This document shows positions 20,723-32,717 of a stretch of DNA of 34,782 nt, piece by piece; the stretch's first letter is position 1, and every line of letters begins with the position of its first letter. The DNA is from Phoronis australis (lineage: Eukaryota > Phoronida > Phoronidae): positions 165,691 through 200,472 of the forward strand of contig NMRA01000693.1 in NCBI GenBank assembly GCA_002633005.1, in the 5' to 3' direction. Below the pieces are notes generated by a model. It was given only the letters and a program-made list of their open reading frames with translations. It did no database searches and had not been told where the DNA came from. Both the position numbers and the translations under genes were made by a program.

Positions 20723-21207
20723 GGTGACTGTAGTGCGCAGATGACAAGTGACAACCATACAGCGATCCACTTGGATATCAACTCACGTGGCAATAATACA
20801 GACGTACGCGCGTGCAATCTTCACATGTTGTAGAGGTAGCATCATATATAGATTAAATTTATGGTTACAGTCCCATGGCACGAGTAGATAGATATGTGCG
20901 CGCATTAGCTGTAAAGTTCTGAGTCAGAGAGCAATTAATTAGTTGTTAGAGGAGATAAATGTTTGGAAGACTAATTCAAGCATATACATGTAGACATAGA
21001 GGCTGAAAATCTTCAATGCCCGAAGTTGTTTAAACAAGTATTTTGGTACTATTCAAGCAACTCTGTAATGTACCGGTAAATGTACTTGCCATGACGTTTA
21101 CGTATTAATCAATCATGCAACATTTCAGGAGACGTGTGAATTCTAATCATGAGATAGCAGTAATATCGTCATTAATACGAAACAACTAAATGGATTCTAA
21201 GGCCTAA
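20723..21207. other. Spacer upstream of ankyrin gene
   Basis: Nothing supportable was seen here apart from ordinary A+T-rich sequence. Confidence 0.5.
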
Positions 21208-21336
21208 GTATACGTTTGGCTCTCACAAACAGCATCGGTTGTTTAGAATTAGACTTCATAACAGCCAAAATTCGTATGTTTGGCTCTCACAAACAGCATC
21301 GAGTGTTTAGAATTAGGCTGCATAACAGCAAAAATT
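21208..21336 (+). repeat. 64-bp tandem duplication upstream of the ankyrin gene
   Basis: TTTGGCTCTCACAAACAGCA begins at 21215 and 21279, and the two units stay alike through GTGTTTAGAATTAG-type sequence and AACAGC(C/A)AAAATTCGTA. The second unit ends about 105 bp before the ATG at 21441, inside the probable promoter or 5' UTR. Confidence 0.85.
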
Positions 21337-21440
21337 CGTAAACTATAAAATGCTTAGTTATTGTGAATCATGAATGGACACGCATTTACTCGAACCTCGG
21401 CCTAAAGACACAAATTCCAGGGTCCACATTCTAACAAAAC

Positions 21441-21738
21441 ATGTTGAGGACTGCTCCCACCAATATGTCCACAGCCGAGCGAAATCTCAGTTGTGACGAA
21501 CTTGTGGAGGCTGTAGAAGAAGGTGATTTAGCAAGAACTCAACAGATTTTAAACAAAGACGATAGAGAAACTTCAGAGTTGTGCACTAGCAAGGGTTCTC
21601 AATGGTATTCGGCGTTGCATACGGCTGCAACGACAGGTGATGGAGACGTGCTCCAGCTACTGCTTGCGAAGGGAGCAGATGCTAATTCCAAGAATTCATG
21701 GAGAAATGAATCACCTCTTCATTTTGCAGCCATGAAAG
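21441..21738 (+). CDS. Ankyrin-repeat protein, exon 1
   Basis: This exon has 99 codons plus one base, ending ATG-AAA-G before a GTAAAT donor. An in-frame TAA stands two codons upstream of the ATG, so this is the first possible start; a second Met nine codons on (MSTAERN) has an equally good context. Residues about 17-40 (CDELVEAVEEGDLARTQQIL) form a capping helix pair. Residues about 50-82 (SALHTAATTGDGDVLQLLLA, then KGADANSKN) form a full ankyrin repeat, and SPLHFAAMKG starts the next one, which is completed by the second exon. Ankyrin repeats are protein-protein interaction scaffolds. Partner and location cannot be inferred; no signal peptide or membrane segment is seen. Confidence 0.85.
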
Positions 21739-23073
21739 GTAAATCTAGCCCTTAAGTACGCCTATCAGTCACTGCAGGCGTTATGTTGTGGAGCACTGAC
21801 TAATCAAGGCACGTAATTAGATGAATTTTCCAAAGAGTGTACTTATCTAATGCTAGATAACTCAGTGCAGAGTTCTATTAATTAAGGAGACGACAACGCC
21901 TTCCTATTTTCGGACAGATTTTGATATTTTAGGTGACCATTTAAAGATATTCTTTTTACATCTACATCTCTATCTGCCGAACCACAAAGGATCATTGTGA
22001 AAATTGACGGCTGTATTCCTGATGCGAAGATCCCGGCTGACGTTGATTTCCAGATGTTTTCCACTATTTTGGTGACAATTTTTTTTTTTGCTTTCACGGC
22101 TGTATCTTCTTAACCCTATGAAGGATCTTTGCGCAATTTAGCAACAGATGACGATACTTTTCGACCAATAGCTGTGCCTCCCAGTAATAATTGTTTTTAC
22201 GGTTACCATTAAATCTTAGGAGTGCCTAGGCTTATTTTCATGAAATTTGGCAAGTAGTTATGTATTACAGAAACGGCGCCTCCTTCTCAGTTCGGACGGG
22301 GTTGGAGCATTCTGTCCCATCTAATGCCTATTTTGTAATACTAAAAACACCATAAAAGCAAACCGCTTGTGGTGCTGTCGTGGGCGCATTTCAAGGTTCT
22401 GCGTAGTTCCTGTTACGTTTGTTAATCGTGATTTGATTTATAAGAAGATATCAGTAGTTCGAGTGTGAAAAGGCTTAGAGCACCTTAACACTTGTCGTAC
22501 TCCAATGGGAATATATTTTCACCGAAGCCGTCAGAGTCGTACCTACCAAAATCCGAATTCAATTTACAAACTAAATCATCTGCGTTACAGTACGCGGTCT
22601 CCTCAGCAGCCCCCAATCACAACAATTCCTCACATATAATGGCTTGTGCATGTCTGTGAAGAGTTTCCTTAATTGTTTGTTGTTCATTTGTTGGTCAACG
22701 TATTGTTGTTTTATTTTCAGTCAGAATGTATATGAACATGATCATACCAATGAATTGCACTACTGCTGTTGCTAGCGGTGGTGCTGCTGCTACTGTTGCT
22801 GGTGGTGATGCTGTTGCTCCTGGTTGTGCTGCCTGTGGTGGTGGGGCTGCTTCTGTGGCTGGTGGTGGTATTATTGGTGGTATTGGTGTTACTGGTGGTA
22901 GTGGTGCTGCCCGTGGTAGAGTTGGTGGTGGTGCTGCTGTTGCTGCTTCTACTGCAATAGAACTTTTATTTATTTAGCTGGCAAATTGAATCTGTAAGTG
23001 TTACAGTACCGGTAACGGTAAGATTTTAGGTTCTATTTCCTGTCACATGGTGTTATTAAACCACATGTTGTAG
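21739..23073 (+). other. Ankyrin gene intron
   Basis: This 1335-bp intron splits an ankyrin repeat between AAMKG and HLNVAAIL in phase 1. It contains the GGT/GCT-rich segment at 22721-22977, which could act as an alternative last exon. Nothing else is recognised. Confidence 0.75.
22721..22977 (+). other. Candidate alternative terminal exon / imperfect GYT triplet repeat
   Basis: GTTGTTTTATTTTCAG ends at 22720, a strong acceptor. Spliced to the ankyrin exon 1 donor, the phase-1 G plus TC gives Val and the frame stays open for about 84 codons to a TAG at 22975. The tail is very rich in Gly, Ala and Val (VASGGAAATVAGGD and similar) because the DNA is an imperfect run of GGT, GCT and GTT triplets. 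It may instead be a plain low-complexity repeat that happens to be open. Confidence 0.4.
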
Positions 23074-23603
23074 GGCATTTGAACGTTGCTGCAATTCTAA
23101 CATCTCACGGAGTGGACATCAATGCGAAAAACATTTCCGGTTGGACGCCTCTGCATTATGCAACAAACGGGGGTCATATCAACATGGCGAGTCTTCTTAT
23201 TGCTTGTGGAGCCAACGTAGACACTAAGGACTGTAACATGGAACGACCACTACACTTAGCGGTTGCGAATGGCCACGAAGCCTTGGTGGAGCTACTTCTT
23301 GAGAACCGGGCTCTTGTAAACCCTCGAGATCGTGACGGTAACACACCACTTCATTATGCTGTTGAAGCTCACAACGCTATCATCAGCAAATACTTGTTGA
23401 CACACGGTGCTAGACCAATGTCAAGAAACGAGAAAGGGGTGTCATGCATCGAGCTAGCAGAAACGAACAATTATTTCAGCGAAGTCATGGCGACACATGT
23501 CGAACCGGAAGTCAGATCGCCTAGCGCCGTGTCAATGGAGAGTCACGTGACATTACAGCTCCGGAAACCACTGAAGCTAAGTTCGAAAAAAAATAAACTT
23601 TGA
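23074..23603 (+). CDS. Ankyrin-repeat protein, exon 2
   Basis: The exon follows the acceptor CACATGTTGTAG and encodes 175 residues, for a total of 275. Ankyrin repeats continue in register. HLNVAAILTSHGVDINAKN completes the split repeat; GWTPLHYATNGGHINMASLL, RPLHLAVANGHEALVELLLE and GNTPLHYAVEAHNAIISKYL are three more with canonical TPLH/RPLH starts and GA(N/D)-type turns; KGVSCIELAE is a degenerate C-terminal cap. A basic, Ser/Lys-rich tail ends RKPLKLSSKKNKL. No other domain (SOCS box, death, kinase) is present. AATAAA occurs only within the last codons (near 23590), so the true polyA site is unclear. Confidence 0.88.
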
Positions 23604-26600
23604 AAGTTCACTGATATAACAATTATCAGTTGGAGATGTATGCTCAGGGATACAAGAGTCGCACCAAGTCACTGGAGACAATATTATTATGCTAACACAA
23701 TGTTAATAATCAGATATGTACTGCATTAAGTATCATTACAATGAATTCGTTTGTGATAAAGTTACTATTTGACTGATATGACTGATATATGTGGAAGTAA
23801 ACATAGTTTGAAGGATTTGATCTACATAGCAAACTAAGAGAGTGCTTGCAATCATTTGTTCAGGCAACAGTTAGTTGAAAACACGTACCGTTTTTGCGAA
23901 TAGGCCCTACATACACGGGATGAAAACGATTCCGACCAGCGCCAAGCCGGCACAAAATCCGCGGTGCTAATTCTATAATGCACCTCTAAACTGCAAACAC
24001 ACACAAACGCACGCACACGCACACGCGCACACAGTTGCCCCAGTGGCGCCCTTTCTTGTCTGTGATCCTGTCAGAAGTCAGTTGTTAACGCAGTAAACTG
24101 CATGGGACGTCGGCAAAGCGGGTTGGGATTCCGTTCACAAATCTCAGGTCTGCAAGCCCACATAACTTTAGAGGTCTCATGAAGTGACCACAAGGTCAAG
24201 ACTGATCTACATGTGTTTGCTTCATTGGACATGACAACTACCAATTTGTATCGTTTTGATGCGCAAAAATTAGACATATTTTGTCCCACAATGGTTTTAC
24301 GTGGAATCCCGACTACGGTCTGTAAATACACTGCGTAAGACCATGCAAAAACACACTAGAATAAAAGGCGAGCATTCCCCCACCTTAATAGTGTATAATA
24401 ACTTTGAAAAAGTAGTTGTCGATTCATGCAGGAAACGTCATTGTAAATCGACTTAAATCTCGTTTGTTGGACAGATTTAAGTGAATTTGCAGAGTACTGG
24501 AGTGTACTAGAAAAATGACCGCAAATGAAATGAGTGGCCACGAGGATGGAATATTGAATTATGGGATAAAATTGTGTATTTCCCAGTGTTACTGATTGAC
24601 GGATACGCCACATTCATCAAAAGATCGTGAGATCCCGATGATCTTCAACTTTCACTAAAAACAAATAATGTACCCCTACGTTTATAGCCAACAGGTAGGC
24701 TAGATCACGACACTGAGATAATCCAAAAATTTCATATTGTCAAAAATCCATAAGCGAAGATTTCTCTCTGCAAGAACCTATAACGAATGTCTTACGTCTA
24801 CTTTTATTTGGTTCAGGGATGAGCTCCGTAGACGCAGGAATTGCATAGGATTAGTTAACGTGACCGTGTACTTCACTTGCAATGCATGGCCATATCTTAC
24901 AAAATCTTATGTAGTGATCTTGCGTCTTCAAGATGTAACCGATTCGTAGACGCGAAAATCTCACGAAAACACAAGATAACGGAAAGATATCACCATGTAA
25001 TACAAGCCAAACATCTGGTCACACTAGCTGTTGCGCAAGATTCCTGGACCTTAAACAGGGCTCTCCAGGATTACACAGCAACACACGAAACCCGATGCAT
25101 TTACCCACAGTCCCGTAAACCATCAGGCCCATTTGCTGCCTCGAGTTTCACACGTTATTTTTTGATTCTTTACAAGTTTTTCTCGGTTGCGTTACTCTAT
25201 TGGTCATTCCAATGCCAACGATCAACTAGCACTGTAACAGTTGTGCTCTGTGCTGCAATTACTCCGACGTGAACAAGTTTGATAAACTGGAAAAATACCC
25301 GTGGATGTTTGATTTACAATTCTTCGCCTTCGCGACACCAATGTAATGAGTCAGATATGAAAATGTGTATGATTTCCAAGAAGAGGTCACACGCTTTCTT
25401 ATCTCCCGAACAAATTCAGGCAGACTTCTATTGGGCAGTACGGTCTCCTTGGTGTTTCCTGAAGGGGTCGTGAAGGAGGGGTTCTCGCTTTGATTATTCG
25501 AAATCGAATCCGGGAGTCATTTGCCATAGTTCCGCTAAATTATAGACAGTGGCACGAGGAATGTACTTATGCCGGTGGTTTTAAAAATATTGAGACACTG
25601 AAAAAATACAGCACCTGTTATTTTCAAATTCATCTATCGAGTTAAAATGTACCCGATAAAGACGCCACTGATAAGTATCATTTCCGTCCCCAACTGTTTC
25701 TACCGAATATTGCGCAAGGTGTAGGACTCTAGCTGGTACATTAAGGTGTGTATCAAAGCGATCAACATCAAGAAATATCGGGGTGAGTAGCAATTACACC
25801 AAAACACTCGCTAAATGGTTACTTTTTGATTTCTACAAGGTTTCGTATACTATGTCTTATTTGCTTCATTATTGAAATTACAGTGTACATTGTCCGGTTG
25901 TCAGTTTGCTCGAAGTGTAGCCATCACTCGTAAAAATAATTTTATAGTGATTTATGATAAAAACTGAGTGCTGCACATGTATTATGTATTTGAAACATGG
26001 CGAATGTGATAAATGTAATATGCAACAAAATTTGCAATCGCCTTCCTGAACTGCACCACACATTCACCACACAACGATGAAATAAAACAAGGGTTGAGTA
26101 GCATAGACGTCAACTTGAACTTACAGCGAAATATCTTTGAAATGCTTAAAGGAAACGGTGAATTCAATCCCATGGTTTAACATCTCAACGTACCTGACCG
26201 ACCAATCATTATCATAATGGGCGCAATTTTGCCAGAACAAGCTAGTAAGCTACCGTGTGTACTCGCGGACTTGCTTTTCAGTGGGGGTGATTTTGTGAAG
26301 TCTTTTGAGGTATTGCTTTCTTTAAAAGAAACTATTAGTCTACGGATCGCTCTCCAGTTTAGTAAAAATAAATTGTTCTGTTGTGCCGGGATTTGGGCAA
26401 ATAGCTAAGTCTAATTATATTCCCAAGTCAAGTTTCTCGGTTTCCCAGAAAGAAAGTTTCCCTTTTGTATAGATTTGAAATTTACCATCAGTTAGTACAG
26501 AATGGAGTACATGTACGTTGAGCAAGCATTTAACTGAAACGTGGGTTGAAGCGGAGATGATTAATTTTATTCGTTCGAGGTTTTAATCGTCACCATAAAA

Positions 26601-26919
26601 TACTCTTTTGACGACAAGAGCTTTTTACAGACAAACTGAAAAAGCAAGTAATAAAAATAAATGAATAGAGACCAACATGTGTTATACTGGATTATGACGT
26701 TTTGGGTTGCGTTGCTTCTACCATGGACGTGGTATGTCGATGCACTGGTACGCAAAACGCAGATGATTACGTCATACTTGCTATTTAACAGTTACCAATT
26801 TATTAAGACGCGCACAAAAATATAATACAATAAAATTTAGCTCGTAAACCGCAATGAGCATTATATTTGGGCTTTAGACAATAAACACACAATATTAAAT
26901 GGAAATATTAAAGTCCTAT
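23604..26919. other. Intergenic region
   Basis: This stretch holds a CA/CG-rich microsatellite (about 23993-24034) and otherwise nothing supportable. The 131-codon frame at 24877-25272 has no domain and no splice or repeat support and is judged chance. Confidence 0.55.
23993..24034 (+). repeat. Imperfect (CA)n microsatellite
   Basis: Alternating purine-pyrimidine run of CACA with CG interruptions (AAACGCACGCACACGCACACGCGCACACA). Confidence 0.85.
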
Positions 26920-26921
26920 CA

Positions 26922-27262
26922 TTATACATGTACAAATGAAAAAGAAAACTGACATTGACTCACAATACATAGTGCAATGCATACCAGTAGACTGTTCAAA
27001 ACAAATGATGCGACCGATTGAAGCACCATAAGATTGGTTTCTACATTGAATTTATTTGAACCATCAATAAGGATATTGGCATTGTCTATTAAACTATGGG
27101 ATTCATTAAGTATAACGGACACATCAGCGTTACTTTCGATGATCTGGACGAGTCCCTGTCGTTGTTGAAACTTATTTGGACAGTCCAACAGAAAGTGAAT
27201 TTTAGCTTCAACTTGCCCACAATTGCACAACGGAGAGACGTCTCTGAAGTTATGTGGAAAAT
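26922..27262 (-). mobile_element. CR1/Jockey-like LINE 3' remnant
   Basis: On the minus strand the frame reads FPHNFRDVSPLCNCGQVEAK and then IHFLLDCP, the C-x-C-G-x-VE-x4-H-F-x2-C-P knuckle found at the end of CR1/Jockey-class reverse transcriptases. Upstream the frame is broken by a TGA. No RT domain is present. The same HNF-x-DVSP-x-C-x-C phrase occurs near 31880 in the other CR1-like element. Confidence 0.65.
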
Positions 27263-27929
27263 TTCATCAGAATTAATTAAACTTCCAGAACCCAATCTAT
27301 TGAGAGATATCTTGTGAGCGCTAGGAGAACTCACGTTTTTTTCACATATAATTGTGCGCTCGTAATTTTAGCAAGTACGCGTTAGTACCAATCCACGATA
27401 CCACCAGCCATTAATTAATACACAATTGATATTTTTGTGGTGCTAACGGTTTGTTATTTAAATGTATTACCCGCGACAATCGTTTTGAACCTATAGTTTT
27501 TGCTATGTCATATGTCATCTGGGAGCTCTGTTAAGAGTAAAATAATGAAATTTTGCCTAAATATTGAACAAACATGGTAATTTAAACAAATAAAATTAAA
27601 GCATTGTTAGACAACCTGCCGGTTATACATTTTACCCCACCTAAATATGTACATGTACTAAAGCAGACCACTTTCAAATGCCTGGAATGGTTTGGGCAGG
27701 AAGTACATACTTTGCACCTAAGATTTACCTTCTAAGCACTTCATAACATGCGCAAAATACGAATCTAAAATTACGAGCGTAAAATTATTAACGTAAAATT
27801 ACGAAAACTACGAGCGTAAACTTACGAGCAAACTACTGCTTCAGAGCTCATGTAACCTACAGACCAATTTCTTAATGGATGTAATGATTACGGTCACAAA
27901 ACAAGCGCGAAGTGACAAGAAGTAGATAA

Positions 27930-28440
27930 ACAAAGAAATGCAACTGCTGAATGACGAGATCGACAAGTTATCAGTAAGTCTTGACAAATCAGTGCAATAC
28001 TCGCGACGTAACAACATAGTTGTCCACGGAGTCAAAGAACCTGTAAATGAAAAACCTAGAGTTACTGATAACATTGTGATTGACTTGTGACGCAAACTGG
28101 ATCTTGAAGTTAACTCCCAGCAAATCAGTTGATCCCAAAGACTAGGGCCTAAACTACGCAAACAAGGAGCTGGTGATTCGTGTAAACATCGTCTTATCAT
28201 AGTATAAATTTGTATTATACAATGTCAGAGCTGCTTTCATTCACAACAGGAGTCAACTACCCAAACTGAACTTACCAACTCCGATTTACATCAATGAAAA
28301 TCTCACGAAACCACGGTCCCTTCCCTGCGCCCGCTGTCGTGGCCTAGTACAAAAACCATCGCTAAAACATGGACGCACGACGGTAACGTAATGATACAGC
28401 TGCATGATAACATGATCCAACAGGTTCCTCAGAGAGTGAC
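27930..28440 (+). mobile_element. LINE ORF1-protein (transposase_22-like) remnant
   Basis: The plus strand carries a decayed L1-type ORF1p. A coiled-coil end (LNDEIDKLSVSLDKSVQ) leads into YSRRNNIVVHGVKE, the hallmark of the RRM start. Next, after a stop, come RLGPKLRK and IYINENLTK, then AWTHDGNVMIQLHDN-type sequence (here TWTHDGNVMIQLHDN). At least three stops and two frame changes kill it. A long minus-strand frame at 27841-28200 is its antisense shadow. Confidence 0.75.
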
Positions 28441-28444
28441 CTCT

Positions 28445-28985
28445 AGTGTTAGACATGATCTACTTTATGTAATATCAGTTCACGCTCAATTTATCTTTCT
28501 ACACGTGGTGCTGTACTCTATCCACTTCCGCAGTGATCACAACACCTTATACTGCCCAGAAATGTAAGGAAGTCTTTTTTACATTTATTACAAAAAAGAG
28601 GTATATGATATACAAATATACACAACACAACAAGTTACAGAACTGTGCAAAACAAAAAAGAAAGCATTTGATTGTTACATCCAAGTTATATGCGTTTAAA
28701 AATTTCGAATTGAATTTGTGTTCTGGCATCTGGCCAATTGTCTGGCTCCCTTCATGTTTCAAAAACACATTTCCAATCCTCCCATTTGTTTGTATCATTA
28801 AATTTCCGTGTGTTTAAAGAGGTACTGACTTCTACAATAAAGCACACCCTCAAAAATTTTAAGATATATTAAATTAGGTTTGACGATAGCAAATTTCATT
28901 TTAGAATGAAAATTTTAGTTTGTAAAAACAACCAGTTCAAAATTCTATTTTGATCATTTTGAAGACCAAAATAATTGTGGTTTTG
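28445..28985. other. Spacer between LINE remnants
   Basis: A+T-rich. Two opposed frames at 28533-28817 mirror each other and have no family signal. It may be LINE 3' UTR debris. Confidence 0.5.
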
Positions 28986-28989
28986 TGTA

Positions 28990-30240
28990 TTTCACAATTT
29001 ACTTACATTGCAGTCATTAATCAGAGACGCACCCCATGCCAGAAAGAGTCACATTCAATGAGTAAATGTTCTAAAGTCTCGGGAAAGTATTTACAAAAAG
29101 TACAAACATTTGAGTGGTAAGAATTACGATATCCCTTTTTTGTCAAAATAATATTTTTTAGAAAAAAGGTAAATGTGGTCCATATACCTTTTTAGAATTA
29201 AATTGTTGTAAAACGTTTCCAAATAATTTTGATTGCGCTAACAATTGAATAGTATTTGAGAAAGCTGGCAATAATCTGCTGAATCGTCTGGAAACTTTCA
29301 AAGGTGTAAAAGTTAGCCTTCCAATCTAAAAAATCGTTCACAAATATTATACCTTTTTCAACGAATGACAAAAATACAAGGACTGTAATCCACCATAATA
29401 TTACTGTAGGCCCACACATTAATTGACGCCGCATCTTCGTGTCCTGAAATTGTTTGTGAACTAACAAGCTAAAATACTGGAAGCATTCTTTACGAATAGA
29501 GTTACAGTTATCTAATCTAGTTACCTTATAGCCTCCATAGCGCAGCATTCAAGTCCTAGTAAGCCCGAAATCTTTTTGCAAGAAATACGTCCATAGAGAT
29601 TTTGAATCTTCTGATCTATGAAATTTTTAAAGACATTATTTGTTTCTGACATCAATCATCTTCACTCCACCCTTTTCTATGGATTTAATGAGTACCCCTC
29701 TTTTCATTTTATCAGGTTTGCCAACCCAAATAAAATTAAAAGACAAAGTTTTAAAATCGCCAATGGTATAGTATTATCATTGGGACTTGGAAGCAACGTT
29801 AGCAGATGTATAAATTTTGGAAGCACAAGTTATTTAATACTGTGCCCTTTCCAAAGATAGACGAGACCATATGTTAATCAGACTCTTCATTTCCATTATT
29901 TGTGCATGGAAGTTTTCTTTGTGACGGTTTCCAAGTTCCCATTGAAATTAATACCCATAAGCTTAAAATCAACATCACATCATTTTAGTTTAAAACACGT
30001 GCGGTGAGAGAATTTTCTACTTCTAACCTACACTACTTTTTCTTAGAACAATTTATCTTCAGCCACGACATTACTGCATAGACCTCTCAGTTGTTCATTA
30101 GTGCTGCCAGGGATCTTGGAGTTTCGTCTAATGTGAAAGTGGTGTCGTCTGCGCATTGTGTTATAACGTAGTCTTCGTTGTTCAAAAGTCACATAACACC
30201 AACTGATGTAGGTAATTTTCCCTTTCTACATGAACGCTGA
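28990..30240 (-). mobile_element. L1/Tx1-type LINE ORF2 remnant (RT to C-terminal knuckle)
   Basis: Read on the minus strand from 30240, the RT catalytic box appears as ITQCADDTTFTLDETPRSL (CADD at 30144-30155; the family norm is YADD or FADD). It is followed by FKLMGINFNGNLETV, then FNFIWVGKPDKMKRGVLI and KGGVKMIDVRN. Next comes a 116-codon open segment (29548-29198) with FVNDFLDWKANFYTFESFQ and YYSIVSAIKIIWK, then the knuckle CTFCKYFPETLEHLLIEC. This is the order expected of L1/Tx1 elements. Several stops and frameshifts make it inactive, and the endonuclease and early RT are missing. Confidence 0.8.
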
Positions 30241-30249
30241 CTCAATGAA

Positions 30250-32170
30250 CAGTCGGACATCTTAGCTAATCAAACAGATGTCCGGAAGTATCTCCATGAC
30301 ATTGACCCCATTAAGAATACAGGCACAGCTTTTATCACCAGCAGGATGATCAAAATGATTGCCAACGAAATTACCATGCCTTTAACCTAGCAAACTTCTT
30401 CAGATAGGTATGTATCCGTCTTCATGGAAACATGGAATTATGGTCCCTATACACAAAAGGCTCTAAAACTGAAATTTCAAATTATCGTCCAATAACATTA
30501 TTTAACACCCTATCCAAAATCTTTGAGAAAAACATTGCTCAAAATATCCTTACATTTTTCAAACTAAACAACTTGATTTATCATTGTCAATTTGTTCTTT
30601 AACCTGGGAACAACACTGTGGCACATCTTTTGGGAATAGTATATGGGATTAAGTTACATTTTGAGAATAGCGAGAGTGTCAGGTCCTTTTTTCTAGATAT
30701 AGTGTCTGCTTTCGACTGTGTCCCTCATGACCATCTGCTCCACGAACTTCGATCGTGTGGCATTGCTTCAAATCTTTTAAATATGATCACATTATCTCCT
30801 GATCGTACATACGGTGTTCGTGTCGATGATGTTTTTTCAACACCATCTCCTCCTCGTCTTGTAAACGCAGGTGAACCGCAGTGTAGAGTATTAGGCCCTC
30901 TTCTCTACTTGGTTTATGTTAATGACCTTGCTGATAGTATGTCCTGTAGCACATACCTTTATGCACATGACATGGCGCTTTTTTACCCCTTCGCAGGGAG
31001 CAGCCCTGAGAGATTTTTACAAGTACAAGACGACTTGAATAAACTCAGCTATTGGCCACAAGAATGGAGAATGAATTTTTAACCAGAAAAAGCGTTGACC
31101 TCACCTTCTCCAAATCTAATAATTCTCTCTTCTTTGTTAACCCATCTTAATGATGAAATCATTCATAGAAAACAGTCGCACAGACACCTTGGTATACTGT
31201 ATGATGCAAAACTCTCGTTCACACCTCAGAAAAACATACAAAAACCTGCAAAACTCAGAAACTTATTAATCCACTTATGCTTGTCTCCCATCATCTAAAT
31301 TCTGCACATTTAGAAGTTTTGTTCAAATCTGTTATGCTTCCATACAACTATTATTGTGGCAGTATATATCAGTCTTCCAACACTGATGCGCTTCACCATT
31401 TGGAGAAATTACAGTATCAAGATGCCTTACTCATAACTGGAGCTTACATGGGATCTAATAGTGTTAAGGATTTGAAAAATCTCAAGTGGCCCAAACTGTC
31501 TACTTGACGCAAACTTGACATGCCCATATTTATTTTCAAAGTAATAAACAATGTCAACAATGTCTCTGTCGAAAAGTTATCTCATCTTTATACTTGACAA
31601 GGCCATCGTACTGGTTTGAGATATGCAATTCCTTCGTCGTTCAGTCAAGCAATCCATTCAGAAGGTCTACAGTTATGATGTGGACCAAAAACTGTAATTC
31701 TTTTCCAGTCTCTGATAAAGAAAGCAAATATTTTACGAGTACAAAAATAGTTTTATGACTGTTTTTCATAATTTTGACAACTCATTAGACCTGATACAAC
31801 TCTCGCTTCCCCTCGAAAACAAAATAGTATTGTACCGATCGATATGTGTTCTTTTCCTCAACAACGACAAATTTAAGCACAACTTTAGTGATGTGTCTCC
31901 AAACTGTAAATGTTGTTACCACTAATTTTATCCCCATGTTTTCCTCAAATGTCCCCTCATGGAATACCCGAGAAACTCACCCTTTCGCGCACTCAATGAA
32001 AGCCAATTTTACTTGTAAATGCTTTCAATTCTAGTATTAACATCCCTACTGAAGTTACATTATTATTAAATGGTAGTCTAAACTTTGACCTTGTTCACAA
32101 TTAATTCCTGATAAGCAATGTTAGAAAATTTTTATGTATCGACTATAAATCTAGTTGCTTCTGATTTCCG
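30250..32170 (+). mobile_element. CR1/Jockey-like LINE remnant (RT domain to 3' end)
   Basis: The plus strand shows RT blocks in order across several frames: YPSSWKHGIMVPIH, SNYRPITLFNTLSKIFEK and PGNNTVAHLLG. These are followed by a 154-codon open segment (30618-31082) with FFLDIVSAFDCVPHDHLLHE, GEPQCRVLGPLLYLVYVNDL and LYAHDMALF. The catalytic box YADD has become YAHD at 30960-30971. Downstream come HRHLGILYDAKLSF, LHHLEKLQYQDALLITGAY and HNFSDVSPNCKCC, the usual thumb and knuckle region. Stops between segments confirm decay. It stands head to head with the L1-type element at 28990-30240. Confidence 0.82.
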
Positions 32171-32710
32171 TTTTTGTTTTTAGTATGACTCTCTAAAACC
32201 GCTCTGAGGTGGTTGTGTGTTGCTATTAATAAAATCTCTTGGTCTATTTACACCGCCCCCACCCCACCCCTTGCCTGCCGCAAGCAAAATGAAACAGCAA
32301 CAAAATATTGAGTTCAGTAACTAGGACCGGTATCGGATGAGGGGGGAGGGCCGAGCTCAGATCTCACAGGAATTGTGTTCCCGTTTTTTTGTCAAGCGAT
32401 AGATTTTACTGAACGGAAGGTTCAAATCCCGGCCCCCACAACTTTCGGGCCCCGGTGCACATACAATCGTGCTTTGCCCAATTCACCGAGGCAACATGTT
32501 AGCTCCCCTTATGGTATCCTAGATCCTCCACTGAATCTTTCGCGATTTTTGTGCTTGGCATTATTTCCTTGTATGTTTTGTGTATTCTTCAATCAGTACA
32601 TCGGTCGTAAGAACAATTTGTACGAGCGTCACGCGCGACTCTTTCACTCGAACGGCTCACGATAGTGCACTGATGTGAACGAGTGCAATGAACACATTTT
32701 TAAGATAACC
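32171..32710. other. Intergenic spacer
   Basis: It holds a C-rich tract at about 32252-32272 and a G-rich tract near 32341. A frame of 96 codons at 32375-32665 lacks any domain. A GGTTCAAATCC B-box-like string near 32420 is not part of a foldable tRNA. Confidence 0.5.
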
Positions 32711-32717
32711 CGCCTCC

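Noticed and set aside
24877-25272. 131-codon plus-strand frame
   Set aside because: No domain, no splice context, no repeat homology; composition not protein-like enough to call a gene.
27841-28200. 119-codon minus-strand frame
   Set aside because: Antisense of the LINE ORF1 remnant, which shows recognisable protein motifs on the plus strand.
32415-32440. GGTTCAAATCC resembling a tRNA B box
   Set aside because: The T stem does not pair and no A box lies at the right distance; not a tRNA or clear SINE.
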